Source: Motacilla alba alba (taxonomy: Eukaryota; Chordata; Aves; Passeriformes; Motacillidae). From it: a stretch of 64,000 nt of DNA. Positions 14,234-24,444 of this stretch are shown here, piece by piece (position 1 is the first letter of the stretch; the number at the start of each line of letters is the position of its first letter). A program made the translations under genes and the position numbers. Under the pieces are notes generated by a model. The model saw only the letters and a list, made by a program, of their open reading frames with translations, did not search any database and was not told the DNA's origin. Location of the stretch: assembly GCF_015832195.1 (NCBI RefSeq), contig NC_052018.1, positions 52,885,666 to 52,949,665 of the forward strand, given 5' to 3'.

Positions 14234-14382
14234 AAAGGAAAGGGAAAGGAAAGGAAAGGAAAGGAAAGGAAAGGAAAGGAAAGGAAAGGAAAGGAAAGGA
14301 AAGGAAAGGAAAGGAAAGGAAAGGAAAGGAAAGGAAAGGAAAGGAAAGGAAAGGAAAGGAAAGGAAAGGAAAGGAAAGGAAA
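14234..14382 (+). repeat. (AAAGG)n pentanucleotide microsatellite
   Basis: About 30 units of the pentamer over 149 bp, uniform except for one extra G near 14243. All residues on this strand are purines. The three overlapping frames through it encode only Lys/Gly/Glu/Arg runs. Confidence 0.97.
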
Positions 14383-16646
14383 TCTATATTTTGGCAGGGG
14401 ATTTGACTAATTGATGTTTTTACCTTAGCATCTTGTACTCAAGGCATTTTGTTTTCTGATTTCTATCAGACTTGACTATTCAGTATTGCAATATTTTCCT
14501 GTTGGGAGTTGTTTCATTACTTTGCTTTCTACTGCATATGAAATTTAGACTGTAATGTGATAAGCTTCTGTTTAGCTTTTGCTGGATCCATTCCACTGTT
14601 TTGTCCTCCATCTACACTCGAATGCTAACATGGCTGGAGAAATGCGGTATTCTGAAATTACAGAAAGTTACATTGTTGGTTTGCCTTTTTTCGTATTTGT
14701 TGGAAGATATTGAACTTCAGAAAAAGCTGCAGTTGTGGTGAGAACATTTAAAATAGAGCAGTGTCTGCTACAGCTTCTGGATGTGTGGGTGGTGTGGGTG
14801 GGTATTCCCCAGTAACTGATGCTGTGCGCAGCCCTGAGATGTTAACTCCTTCTCATGTGGTGTCCACTGTGTGCATCCTGTTCCATACTGCAGCTGCCCC
14901 TGACAAATCTCCTTCTGCCAAATCAGTTTCTACCTTCTTCAGTGTTGAAATATACTAATTTCTGCCGCCTTCTCTGCCTCAGAGAATCCGTGTCTATGGC
15001 CATATGGACATAGCATCCCAGACTTCCATGTGCAGTTCCTATGGACAATCACTTAAACTGTGGCAGATGTTTAACTCACCTGAACCAACCAAACTAGTTG
15101 CACAACCAAAGATTCGTAATGGCTAGAACTCATATACATGCACCCATCAATCATGGGAAGTCCTCCTAGCTTCTGCTGCCATTCTGTTTGTCTCTTCAAT
15201 GTCCTTTGATTTGGCTGTAAGCATTTTTTCCAGTATTTCTTCATATTCCTGTACTTCTAAGGGGAACTGTTGCAATATATACTTGTAATCCCTTCTGTCT
15301 ATCTGTAGCTCATCAGGGTAAATATTTCAGCCATCCTTTAAGTTCTAATGATGGTCTTCTCTCTTCTATCTGAAGCAAATGTAAAAAAAACTGCCTTTTT
15401 TTGAGAATGGGAATTTTGAAACTCAGAACGATCTTTGTTGCTCCTTAACAAGGTAAATTTACATCATCACTTCCCAGAGAAATAATAAGTCTTATAGACT
15501 TTCTTAATTGATTTACCTCTTTCCATTCAACCACAAGTCACAGGCATATCAACAAGTTTGACTAGGTTAGATGAGAATTTGCAAAAAAAAGCTATTCTTC
15601 CCAACAGCTGTTTGTGTGTGTTCTCGCACCTGGGGTAAAAGTGGGATAAAACACAATGCATGCTTGTGAACAGCTCTTGCAAGGCAACAGATCTGAGATG
15701 CCTCCATGGTGGTTTGTTTGTTTTCTTGCATTTTTAAGATACTGTTGCTACTTTTTATATGCAAACAGGGAAAAATACTAGTTTCAGATGCCAGAACTGT
15801 TTCTTTAACAAAAAGCATTTCTCCTTCAGACTTCTACAAAGACTTGATTTGTCTTCCTGTGGGAATGAATTGAGGCATACCTGGAAAAGAGATAAATTTT
15901 GTACTCACTGTAGTCTATTTCAAAATACCCAAAGAACTGGGCACATTTTAGCCTACCTGCTCATTGCTACTGAACAGAGGAAGGACATGGACCTGGTGTC
16001 TGGAACATGCTCTCTTGCTGCTTTCTCACTCAGAATTTATCTGAGTGAGAGCAAACATCAGTTTTTACAGCTACATTTTAAAGGCCTTTTGGACATTTAT
16101 AATTGCACACCAATACTCTGTATGCATAATATCCTGAGGCACATCATCTATATTAATTTCAATGGAAGTTAGGGGATTTTGGAGCTCCTTCTGCATCTGT
16201 TTACCCATATATCCTGTGAGAAAATGCATTTTAATTATGCCATTGGGCTAGGGGCACTGTCAATGCACTTACCTGTACCTAACCCTCCCTGTGGCATATT
16301 AAAGTTGCAAACTCACCTAATATTCCATTGTGCATTAAAATGTGTGGATTTATACAATGTCTGTGTTTATATAGTTCATATAGAAATATGATGAATGTTT
16401 TTTAGATTGCAAAGTCACAAGCACAACAATTAGGATAAATCTGTTGTATTTAAACCTTTGCTACTCAGTGTATGACTCCAGACAATTGTTACAGCTCATA
16501 TTTGAGTCTGTATATGCTATGCAGAAAAAATTTGCTCCTGGACATTATGCAGTTCTCATCATCTCAAACCTCAGAAATTGAGATGATGTTGCAGAATTAT
16601 CATAATAATTATTATAATATTAGATTACAAAGAGAGAACGAAGATT
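14383..16646. other. Unique non-coding DNA, no gene seen
   Basis: No recognisable gene or transposon. A 137-codon frame at 15759-16172 lacks any domain. A small perfect hairpin lies inside it: TCTCACTCAG (16024-16033) pairs with CTGAGTGAGA (16041-16050) across a 7-nt loop. Confidence 0.55.
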
Positions 16647-16802
16647 CTTTTTGTTTTTGTTTTTGTTTTTATATGTTTGTTTGGGTTTTGTTTGGTTTTG
16701 GAGCTTTGTTTGTTTGCTGGTTTTGGTTTTGGTTTGGTTTTTGATTTTTTTTGGTATGGTTTTTGTTTGTGTTTTGTTTTGTTTTGTTTCTTCTTCTTCT
16801 TG
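16647..16802 (+). repeat. T/G low-complexity tract with GG runs
   Basis: Almost only T and G on the plus strand, in irregular TTTTTG, TTTG and TTTTGG units, ending in a short (TTC)n run. One segment has four GG pairs spaced by 3-4 T, which could in principle form a two-tetrad G-quadruplex. Confidence 0.85.
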
Positions 16803-19569
16803 GGATTAAGCAACACTGGGGAAAATGAGGGTCTCTTAAAAAATATTTTGTTTTTTACTCAGGTATCACATTGGAATACCTTCATCACAGTTTATTTTAT
16901 ATTACAATGTACAGAGATACTCAATCTACAGAGAAGTTATAGCCCAAAGATGTGTAGTAGAAGTGTGCAAGATAAGTAAATTTACAGTTAACTCCCCTGT
17001 ATTTTCACATGCTAATGTATTTGGGATTTTTAAGTTTAACCTTAACTCTGTATTTTCTGAATTTAGAAAGCTAGTTTAAGATAATTGCACCATCTATAGG
17101 ATTATTTTTTATTTCTTGCTCTATGTTACTGATATTTGGTTCTACCCATATATCTTCAAAAGAGAGAACAGCTGATTAGTTCTTGCTTTCTGTTTAAGCA
17201 TATATATGCTAACGTTAACACTTGGCCCATGTCAAGACAGGGTTAAGGTAGACTACAGAGATGAGTAAATATAAGGCAAAAACTATGTGCTTTGGGATCA
17301 TGACATCTTTTCAATATTTGAAAAGAACTGCTGCCAGAACCTCCAGGCTGATTCCCAAGGGAGAGGTGTGGAGAAACTTCTGGCTCTTGATTGAGACTTC
17401 AGCTCAGTGAAAATTAAAACATTGAAGCCCACAAGGAAACTATTGCCAAAACCACAAAAATTGGACTTTTTGCTGAACAGAGCCTATAGAAAGTAATCGT
17501 TCATTCTGAGTTTAGAGTGCAACAAATAGTTTGTTTCAGCTGAGCTCAAGTTTGGAGTCATACTTGTTGTACCTTTTTACCTGCTTGAAAAAGGAAAATC
17601 TTAAATGATAAAAAGCTTGGCACCCTCTCTGTGACCTTCATTTTGTTGGGAACAGTTTCCTATTGATGACAAACAGTAAGTTCACCCCATTACACCTGTA
17701 TAGCCCTACCCAAGGTGATATACTGCTTTGTATCTCCACAAAGGCCACAAGTGCACGTGAGATTTAAAAAGAGGAGCTTAGCCTATGAAGTGTAGTCGAA
17801 GCCTATAGCTTACCAAACCAAATAAAATCTCCAGCAATTTGAACAAGTCTTTTGCTGGGACCTTCAGAAGATAAATACTCATCCATCCAGCTCCCTTCCT
17901 GTTTTGTAATGTCTCCCTGACTAATTTAATAAATGCTTTCTTGCTGTTTCTTGGCATCTTCCAGAACAAGGAATGTAAACTGAAAAGACCATGGAGACTA
18001 GGGTTGGCCCAGGACTGCACAATGAATAATATCAGGAGACACAGAGACGAGTGTGTCAGCCCATACCTCTTGCCACGGCCTCTACGAGGGAAGGTTGCTC
18101 AGAGCTCCATGAAGCACAGTTTTGTTATACAATAGTTAAGGCATATGAAAGTCAGAAGATAAATGCATGGTCTAACAGGTCAACTGCTAAAACTGCTACA
18201 GCGCAGAAAAAATATCCAAAACTAACAATAGGAAAGGTAATGCTGGAGAGAAAAAAGTACAGCACAATGAGGATTACCAAAGATTTATTGACACTATTTT
18301 ATGACCCCTTCAGTCAGGTAGAACATGCCAGGAAAGGACAGTAGCTGCTGGATAAATATATTTTATTTATTTATAGTCTATAGTTGTCTATTATTGTTTA
18401 AATTAATGAAACAGGATTTGTACTGTGACAGTTGCTCTCCAAAATGAGCATTCAAAATTTTGATGTCTAAAATAGTATATCTTAAAATATACATGAAATT
18501 CATCTCTGTGTGAAGCGGACTTTCTACAGAAGGCCTGAGATTTATTTTCTATTCATTCATGGAAGAGCCATTGCTGTAGATGCATGTAAAAAGGTGTACT
18601 TAAAACATTCATTAATTCTGCTTCTGGGTGGCCTTGGAAAACTATGAAGGCTCTTCAGACTCTAATATTTTGGCACCAGTAGTTTTGCCTTTCAGAAATA
18701 GATCACTATTGTCTACATGTTCATACAGCCTATTCTTGGATTTTTGAGCTATCACAAGATAGTATGGTATTCATAAAAATTCAATGTTGAATGGCATTTA
18801 TCTGGAGGTTGCAGAGCTCTTTGTAGAAGAGGAAAAGCTTTAAGGGCAAAAGAGTACAATGTAGTGTGCAAAGAACAGCATGGTTTCTAGCACTGCCACT
18901 GGGGATTAGGTAATCCTGAATGAGATCAGTTTGGTGTAGATTTTAGCCTATTTGTCAAAGAGGGCAAGGCTACTCTTGCTTGCTGTTGAATGATTTGAGA
19001 TTTATGCAGAAAGACTAATGAATTCTTATTTATTCATATAATTTATTTATTTATGGCTTGTTTCCAAAATTCTGTCTTTACCCCCTTCTTATATGGTCAC
19101 TGCAGGATTTTGTTTGACATTAGGAGAACATTATGAGAGAGCACAGCCCTCTCTAGATCCAAGTGCTCTTCAGTGCTCTTCAATGCTCTTCAGGACTGGA
19201 CTACTCATCAGCACTCACTAGCTGATGTGCCCCTTTCCATTCACGTACTGCAATCTGTTACTGTTACCTCTCCTTTGATGGTAAAGTTCAGGTTAGTGGA
19301 AGAAAGTCCTGCATCCTCTTCAATAGCCTTGGTCATACAGTGAGACCTGGGCAGTACAACAACAGACCAACAGCAGATTGCCTCCATGGACTGCCAGTCC
19401 TTTGGGAAATGGCTAGTTGGAGTTTATGAGGTACCCTGAAATCACTTGTATGAGTGGAAGACAGCTAAGATGAAGGTAAAAAAATTCTTCTATTGTGATG
19501 TAATTCATTACAAAAATAATCAGTTTGAGAAATAAAACTGAGATAAAGTCAGATAAAAGTAAAGATTTT
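16803..19569. other. Unique non-coding DNA, no gene seen
   Basis: Short random frames only. A degenerate triplicate of TGCTCTTCA at roughly 19163-19193 is the only local repeat noticed. Confidence 0.55.
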
Positions 19570-19969
19570 ACCTAAGGACATGGAGGTATCTACTGGCCTT
19601 ACTGACCCTGGCCAGCCCTTTCAGATGCTCCCAAACCCTGCCTACAGACGAGGGCCCCATTTCAGCAGGCCTGGGGCAGTATTCATCATTGTGAGGCAGG
19701 CCATCAGCCCCTGCCCCAGAACTGCCACAGCAGGGCAGCTTCCAACTCTTCACAGCCCTGCCTTGCTCAGCTGTGCACCCACTGAGTCAGGCTCACCTGC
19801 AAGCCTGTGTCCCAGCCTATCCTCAGTCCATTCCCAGGGAATTGCCCGATGTCCAGGGCTGGGGCTGGTCCTGCTATCTCCAGCTGCCCTTGCCACCAGG
19901 GTACTGTCCATCCACCTCCCAGTGGAGGAGTCCTACGGCTCTCAGTGCCTGACCCCAAGGAACCACAGG
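19570..19969. other. GC-richer unclassified segment, CpG-poor
   Basis: This 400 bp segment is clearly richer in C and G than its flanks, with many CCAG, CAGG and CCCTG words but few CpG. Its edges are abrupt. Overlapping frames of up to 140 codons on both strands reflect the low stop density of GC-rich DNA and show no domain. It could be a decayed retroelement or an old isochore fragment; I could not match it to a family. Confidence 0.4.
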
Positions 19970-20074
19970 CCCTCATGGCACCCTCATGGCCCAGTCAGTT
20001 AAACTCAGGACAGGATATTCAGGACAGTTAAACTCAGGACAGGCATTCACAGAAGCCATTTACAGAAGCCATTT
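19970..20074. repeat. Cluster of three short tandem duplications
   Basis: Three different duplications lie within 105 bp: an 11-bp unit CCCTCATGGCA/C (19970-19991), a 29-bp-period repeat beginning CAGTTAAACTCAGGACAGG (19996-20043), and a 13-bp unit ACAGAAGCCATTT (20049-20074). They lie about 320 bp upstream of the large array. Confidence 0.85.
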
Positions 20075-20394
20075 GCAATCCTGATGCTTTCATTACCATG
20101 ACTGAATCAAAGGTTTATTTTAATCTGTCTACATTACCCTTGAGAATCTATTCCTACATTGAGCAGTCTCCAACAACGAGCTTGAAAAACAGACATAAAT
20201 CTATTGCATTTCTTCTATTTCATTTTAATCCATTTGGTGGACTAAATGGTCAGAGGTTAGGTTTGGCACCATAAATGTAAATGATCTCCACACAGCAGGA
20301 GACGAGAATTTGGTTTGCAAGTACTTAAAAATATGGTTTATTCTAATATGTGTCACCCATTCACTGGTGTCTCTCACTGTAGAAATACGTAAAA
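20075..20394. other. Left flank of the 811-bp array, unique DNA
   Basis: AT-rich sequence with no similarity to the array unit. The last bases before the array read ATACGTAAAA. No duplicate of this flank was found on the right side of the array. Confidence 0.5.
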
Positions 20395-21203
20395 GAAATT
20401 TCCTTTCGGGAAGAGAAACGGAATCTTGCGATTTCAATGGGGACCAATTGGGCTATCTTTGCTCCATGTCCCTGCACTTGATGCCATGCCATGCCTTTCG
20501 ATGGCTTTCACTTCGGCCGTGAAATTTTTTGCTTTTTTTTTTTTTTCTTCAGTATCCATGCCATGTCTCTCACATCCTCCCATCAAAGTTGTGTCTTCCT
20601 TCTTGATTTTTTCTCCTGATTTTGCCCCCTCTGGGAGCTTAGTTTTGCCATGTTTTGGCCCTTTGCACTGCACCGCATGCAATCCTGGTCCATTTCCTTG
20701 CAGTCACCAAATCTCGCAATTTTTTTTTTTCCCCTTCAATTGCATTTCCTTTGATGGTCTCTCCATTCCCAAGTGTTTGTGAGTCCTTCTTTGCTGTTTC
20801 CAGGATTTCAATGGCGATCAATCTTGGCAAGCTTTGCTCCATATCTCTTCAGCTGATGCCATCCCATGCTTTTTGATGGCTTTCACTTCTGCCACGATTT
20901 TTTTATTTTATTTTAGTATCCTTACCATGTCTCAGATATGTTCCCCACAAAGTTGTGTCCTCCTCTTGGATTTTTCTCCTGATGTTGCAAGATCTGTGAG
21001 CTTCCTTTTGGCATGTTTTGCGCCTTTGCACGGCACCTCATTGCCTCCCAGGCCATTTTCTGGTAGGCCGTCCATGTCCCAGTTTTCTGGGATTTCTGCG
21101 TTTTTTTCGGTTGCATTTCGTTTGATCCTATCTCGTTTCCGGAGGCTTTGTTAGCCTTTCTTTTTGGGTTCGCAAGATTCCGTTTCCCTTCCCGAAAGGA
21201 AAT
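20395..21203. repeat. Array unit 1 (edge copy, most diverged)
   Basis: Monomer A is 20430-20803 and monomer B 20804-21169. This copy carries private differences in B, such as ATATGTTCCCC where the other units read ATATCTTCCCC, and GCGCCTTTGC where they read GCTCCTTTGC. It also has GAAGAGAAACG in its left arm instead of GAAGGGAAACG. Excess divergence at an array edge is expected when unequal exchange homogenises only internal copies. Confidence 0.9.
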
Positions 21204-21240
21204 GAAATTTCCTTTCGGGAAGGGAAACGGAATCTTGCGA
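21170..21240. repeat. 71-nt perfect palindrome, junction of units 1 and 2
   Basis: The left arm, 21170-21203, starts TCGCAAGATTCCG. The right arm, 21207-21240, ends CGGAATCTTGCGA. The arms are exactly complementary over 34 nt and separated by GAA, so a long stable hairpin or cruciform is possible. Confidence 0.95.
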
Positions 21241-22015
21241 TTTCAATGGGGACCAATTGGGCTATCTTTGCTCCATGTCCCTGCACTTGATGCCATGCCA
21301 TGCCTTTCGATGGCTTTCACTTCGGCCGTGAAATTTTTTGCTTTTTTTTTTTTTTTTTCTTCAGTATCCATGCCATGTCTCTCACATCCTCCCATCAAAG
21401 TTGTGTCTTCCTTCTTGATTTTTTCTCCTGATTTTGCCCCCTCTGGGAGCTTAGTTTTGCCATGTTTTGGCCCTTTGCACTGCACCGCATGCAATCCTGG
21501 TCCATTTCCTTGCAGTCACCAAATCTCCCAATTTTTTTTTTTCCCCTTCAATTGCATTTCCTTTGATGGTCTCTCCATTCCTGAGTGTTTGTGAGTCCTT
21601 CTTTGCTGTTTCCAGGATTTCAATGGCGATCAATCTTGGCAAGCTTTGCTCCATATCTCTTCAGCTGATGCCATCCCATGCTTTTTGATGGCTTTCACTT
21701 CTGCCACGATTTTTTTATTTTTTTTTAGTATCCTTACCTTGTCTCAGATATCTTCCCCACAAAGTTGTGTCCTCCTCTTGGATTTTTCTCCTGATGTTGC
21801 AAGATCTGTGAGCTTCGTTTTGGCATGTTTTGCTCCTTTGCACGGCACCTCTTTGCCTCCCAGGCCATTTTCTGGTAGGCTGTCCATGTCCCAGTTTTCT
21901 GGGATTTCTGCGTTTTTTTCGGTTGCATTTCGTTTGATCCTATCTCCTTTCCGGAGGCTTTGTACGCCTTTCTTTTTGGGTTCGCAAGATTCCGTTTCCC
22001 TTCCCGAAAGGAAAT
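21204..22015. repeat. Array unit 2
   Basis: Monomer A is 21239-21615 and monomer B 21616-21981. It is nearly identical to units 3-5; private marks include TTCCTGAGTG in A and TTTGTACGCC near the end of B. Confidence 0.9.
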
Positions 22016-22052
22016 GAAATTTCCTTTCGGGAAGGGAAACGGAATCTTGCGA
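21982..22052. repeat. 71-nt perfect palindrome, junction of units 2 and 3
   Basis: Identical by eye to the palindrome at the first junction: 34-nt arms and a GAA spacer at 22016-22018. Confidence 0.95.
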
Positions 22053-22828
22053 TTTCAATGGGGACCAATTGGGCTATCTTTGCTCCATGTCCCTGCACTT
22101 GATGCCATGCCATGCCTTTCGATGGCTTTCACTTCGGCCGTGAAATTTTTTGCTTTTTTTTTTTTTTTTCTTCAGTATCCATGCCATGTCTCTCACATCC
22201 TCCCATCAAAGTTGTGTCTTCCTTCTTGATTTTTTCTCCTGATTTTGCCCCCTCTGGGAGCTTAGTTTTGCCATGTTTTGGCCCTTTGCACTGCACCGCA
22301 TGCAATCCTGGTCCATTTCCTTGCAGTCACCAAATCTCCCAATTTTTTTTTTTTTTCCTTCAATTGCATTTCCTTTGATGGTCTCTCCATTCCCGAGTGT
22401 TTGTGGGTCCTTCTTTGCTGTTTCCAGGATTTCAATGGCGATCAATCTTGGCAAGCTTTGCTCCATATCTCTTCAGCTGATGCCATCCCATGCTTTTTGA
22501 TGGCTTTCACTTCTGCCACGATTTTTTTATTTTTTTTTAGTATCCTTACCTTGTCTCAGATATCTTCCCCACAAAGTTGTGTCCTCCTCTTGGATTTTTC
22601 TCCTGATGTTGCAAGATCTGTGAGCTTCGTTTTGGCATGTTTTGCTCCTTTGCACGGCACCTCTTTGCCTCCCAGGCCATTTTCTGGTAGGCTGTCCATG
22701 TCCCAGTTTTCTGGGATTTCTGCATTTTTTTTCGGTTGCATTTCGTTTGATCCTATCTCCTTTCCGGAGGCTTTGTAAGCCTTTCTTTTTGGGTTCGCAA
22801 GATTCCGTTTCCCTTCCCGAAAGGAAAT
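22016..22828. repeat. Array unit 3
   Basis: Monomer A is 22051-22427 and monomer B 22428-22794. It shares TTTGTGGGTCC with unit 4 only, which suggests units 3 and 4 are the most recent duplicates. Homopolymer T tracts differ in length from the neighbours. Confidence 0.9.
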
Positions 22829-22865
22829 GAAATTTCCTTTCGGGAAGGGAAACGGAATCTTGCGA
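22795..22865. repeat. 71-nt perfect palindrome, junction of units 3 and 4
   Basis: Identical by eye to the other junction palindromes, with the GAA spacer at 22829-22831. Confidence 0.95.
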
Positions 22866-23639
22866 TTTCAATGGGGACCAATTGGGCTATCTTTGCTCCA
22901 TATCCCTGCACTTGATGCCATGCCATGCCTTTCGATGGCTTTCACTTCGGCCGTGAAATTTTTTGCTTTTTTTTTTTTTTTTCTTCAGTATCCATGCCAT
23001 GTCTCTCACATCCTCCCATCAAAGTTGTGTCTTCCTTCTTGATTTTTTCTCCTGATTTTGCCCCCTCTGGGAGCTTAGTTTTGCCATGTTTTGGCCCTTT
23101 GCACTGCACCGCATGCAATCCTGGTCCATTTCCTTGCAGTCACCAAATCTCCCAATTTTCTTTTTTTTCCTTCAATTGCATTTCCTTTGATGGTCTCTCC
23201 ATTCCCGAGTGTTTGTGGGTCCTTCTTTGCTGTTTCCAGGATTTCAATGGCGATCAATCTTGGCAAGCTTTGCTCCATATCTCTTCAGCTGATGCCATCC
23301 CATGCTTTTTGATGGCTTTCACTTCTGCCACGATTTTTTTATTTTTTTTTAGTATCCTTACCTTGTCTCAGATATCTTCCCCACAAAGTTGTGTCCTCCT
23401 CTTGGATTTTTCTCCTGATGTTGCAAGATCTGTGAGCTTCGTTTTGGCATGTTTTGCTCCTTTGCACGGCACCTCTTTGCCTCCCAGGCCATTTTCTGGT
23501 AGGCTGTCCATGTCCCAGTTTTCTGGGATTTCTGCGTTTTTTTCGGTTGCATTTCGTTTGATCCTATCTCCTTTCCGGAGGCTTTGTAAGCCTTTCTTTT
23601 TGGGTTCGCAAGATTCCGTTTCCCTTCCCGAAAGGAAAT
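22829..23639. repeat. Array unit 4
   Basis: Monomer A is 22864-23239 and monomer B 23240-23605. It shares TTTGTGGGTCC with unit 3. A 238-codon frame runs through most of this unit on the plus strand, but its Phe/Leu/Ser-rich product and the same phase in both monomers show that it follows from repeat composition. Confidence 0.9.
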
Positions 23640-23676
23640 GAAATTTCCTTTCGGGAAGGGAAACGGAATCTTGCGA
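23606..23676. repeat. 71-nt perfect palindrome, junction of units 4 and 5
   Basis: Identical by eye to the other junction palindromes, with the GAA spacer at 23640-23642. Confidence 0.95.
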
Positions 23677-24444
23677 TTTCAATGGGGACCAATTGGGCTA
23701 TCTTTGCTCCATGTCCCTGCACTTGATGCCATGCCATGCCTTTCGATGGCTTTCACTTCGGCCGTGAAAGTTTTTGCTTTTTTTTTTTTTTTTCTTCAGT
23801 ATCCATGCCATGTCTCTCACATCCTCCCATCAAAGTTGTGTCTTCCTTCTTGATTTTTTCTCCTGATTTTGCCCCCTCTGGGAGCTTAGTTTTGCCATGT
23901 TTTGGCCCTTTGCACTGCACCGCATGCAATCCTGGTCCATTTCCTTGCAGTCACCAAATCTCCCAATTTTTTTTTTTCCCCTTCAATTGCATTTCCTTTG
24001 ATGGTCTCTCCATTCCCGAGTGTTTGTGAGTCCTTCTTTGCTGTTTCCAGGATTTCAATGGCGATCAATCTTGGCAAGCTTTGCTCCATATCTCTTCAGC
24101 TGATGCCATCCCATGCTTTTTGATGGCTTTCACTTCTGCCACGATTTTTTTATTTTTTTTTAGTATCCTTACCTTGTCTCAGATATCTTCCCCACAAAGT
24201 TGTGTCCTCCTCTTGGATTTTTCTCCTGATGTTGCAAGATCTGTGAGCTTCGTTTTGGCATGTTTTGCTCCTTTGCACGGCACCTCTTTGCCTCCCAGGC
24301 CATTTTCTGGTAGGCTGTCCATGTCCCAGTTTTCTGGGATTTCTGCGTTTTTTTCGGTTGCATTTCGTTTGATCCTATCTCCTTTCCGGAGGCTTTGTAA
24401 GCCTTTCTTTTTGGGTTCGCAAGATTCCGTTTCCCTTCCCGAAA
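23640..24444. repeat. Array unit 5 (right edge)
   Basis: Monomer A is 23675-24050 and monomer B 24051-24416. Similarity to the other units stops inside the terminal arm at CTTCCCGAAA (24435-24444), after which the sequence is unique. The last few bases of the arm are missing or diverged. Confidence 0.9.

Larger units (their letters stand above)
20395..24444. repeat. Five-copy tandem array of ~811-bp units with palindromic junctions
   Basis: Five head-to-tail units of 809, 812, 813, 811 and 805 bp. Within each unit two related monomers, A (about 376 bp) and B (about 366 bp), both start GATTTCAATGG and align along their whole length at clearly lower identity than units show to each other, so this is a two-monomer higher-order repeat. 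Between B and the next A lies a perfect 71-nt palindrome, present and identical at all four internal junctions. The array starts on the right arm and ends inside the left arm of that palindrome. The plus strand is T-rich with few stops, giving spurious long frames (one of 238 codons spans most of unit 4). I do not recognise the family. It could be a young satellite, or an amplified element with terminal inverted repeats. Confidence 0.95.

Noticed and set aside
22925..23641. 238-codon open frame on the plus strand across unit 4 of the array
   Set aside because: The frame follows repeat phase, its product is Phe/Leu/Ser-rich from T-rich DNA, and homologous frames in other units are broken at different places. 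It is repeat composition, not a gene.
20395..24444. CRISPR-like array
   Set aside because: Units are about 811 bp and contiguous with no unique spacers, and the host is a vertebrate.
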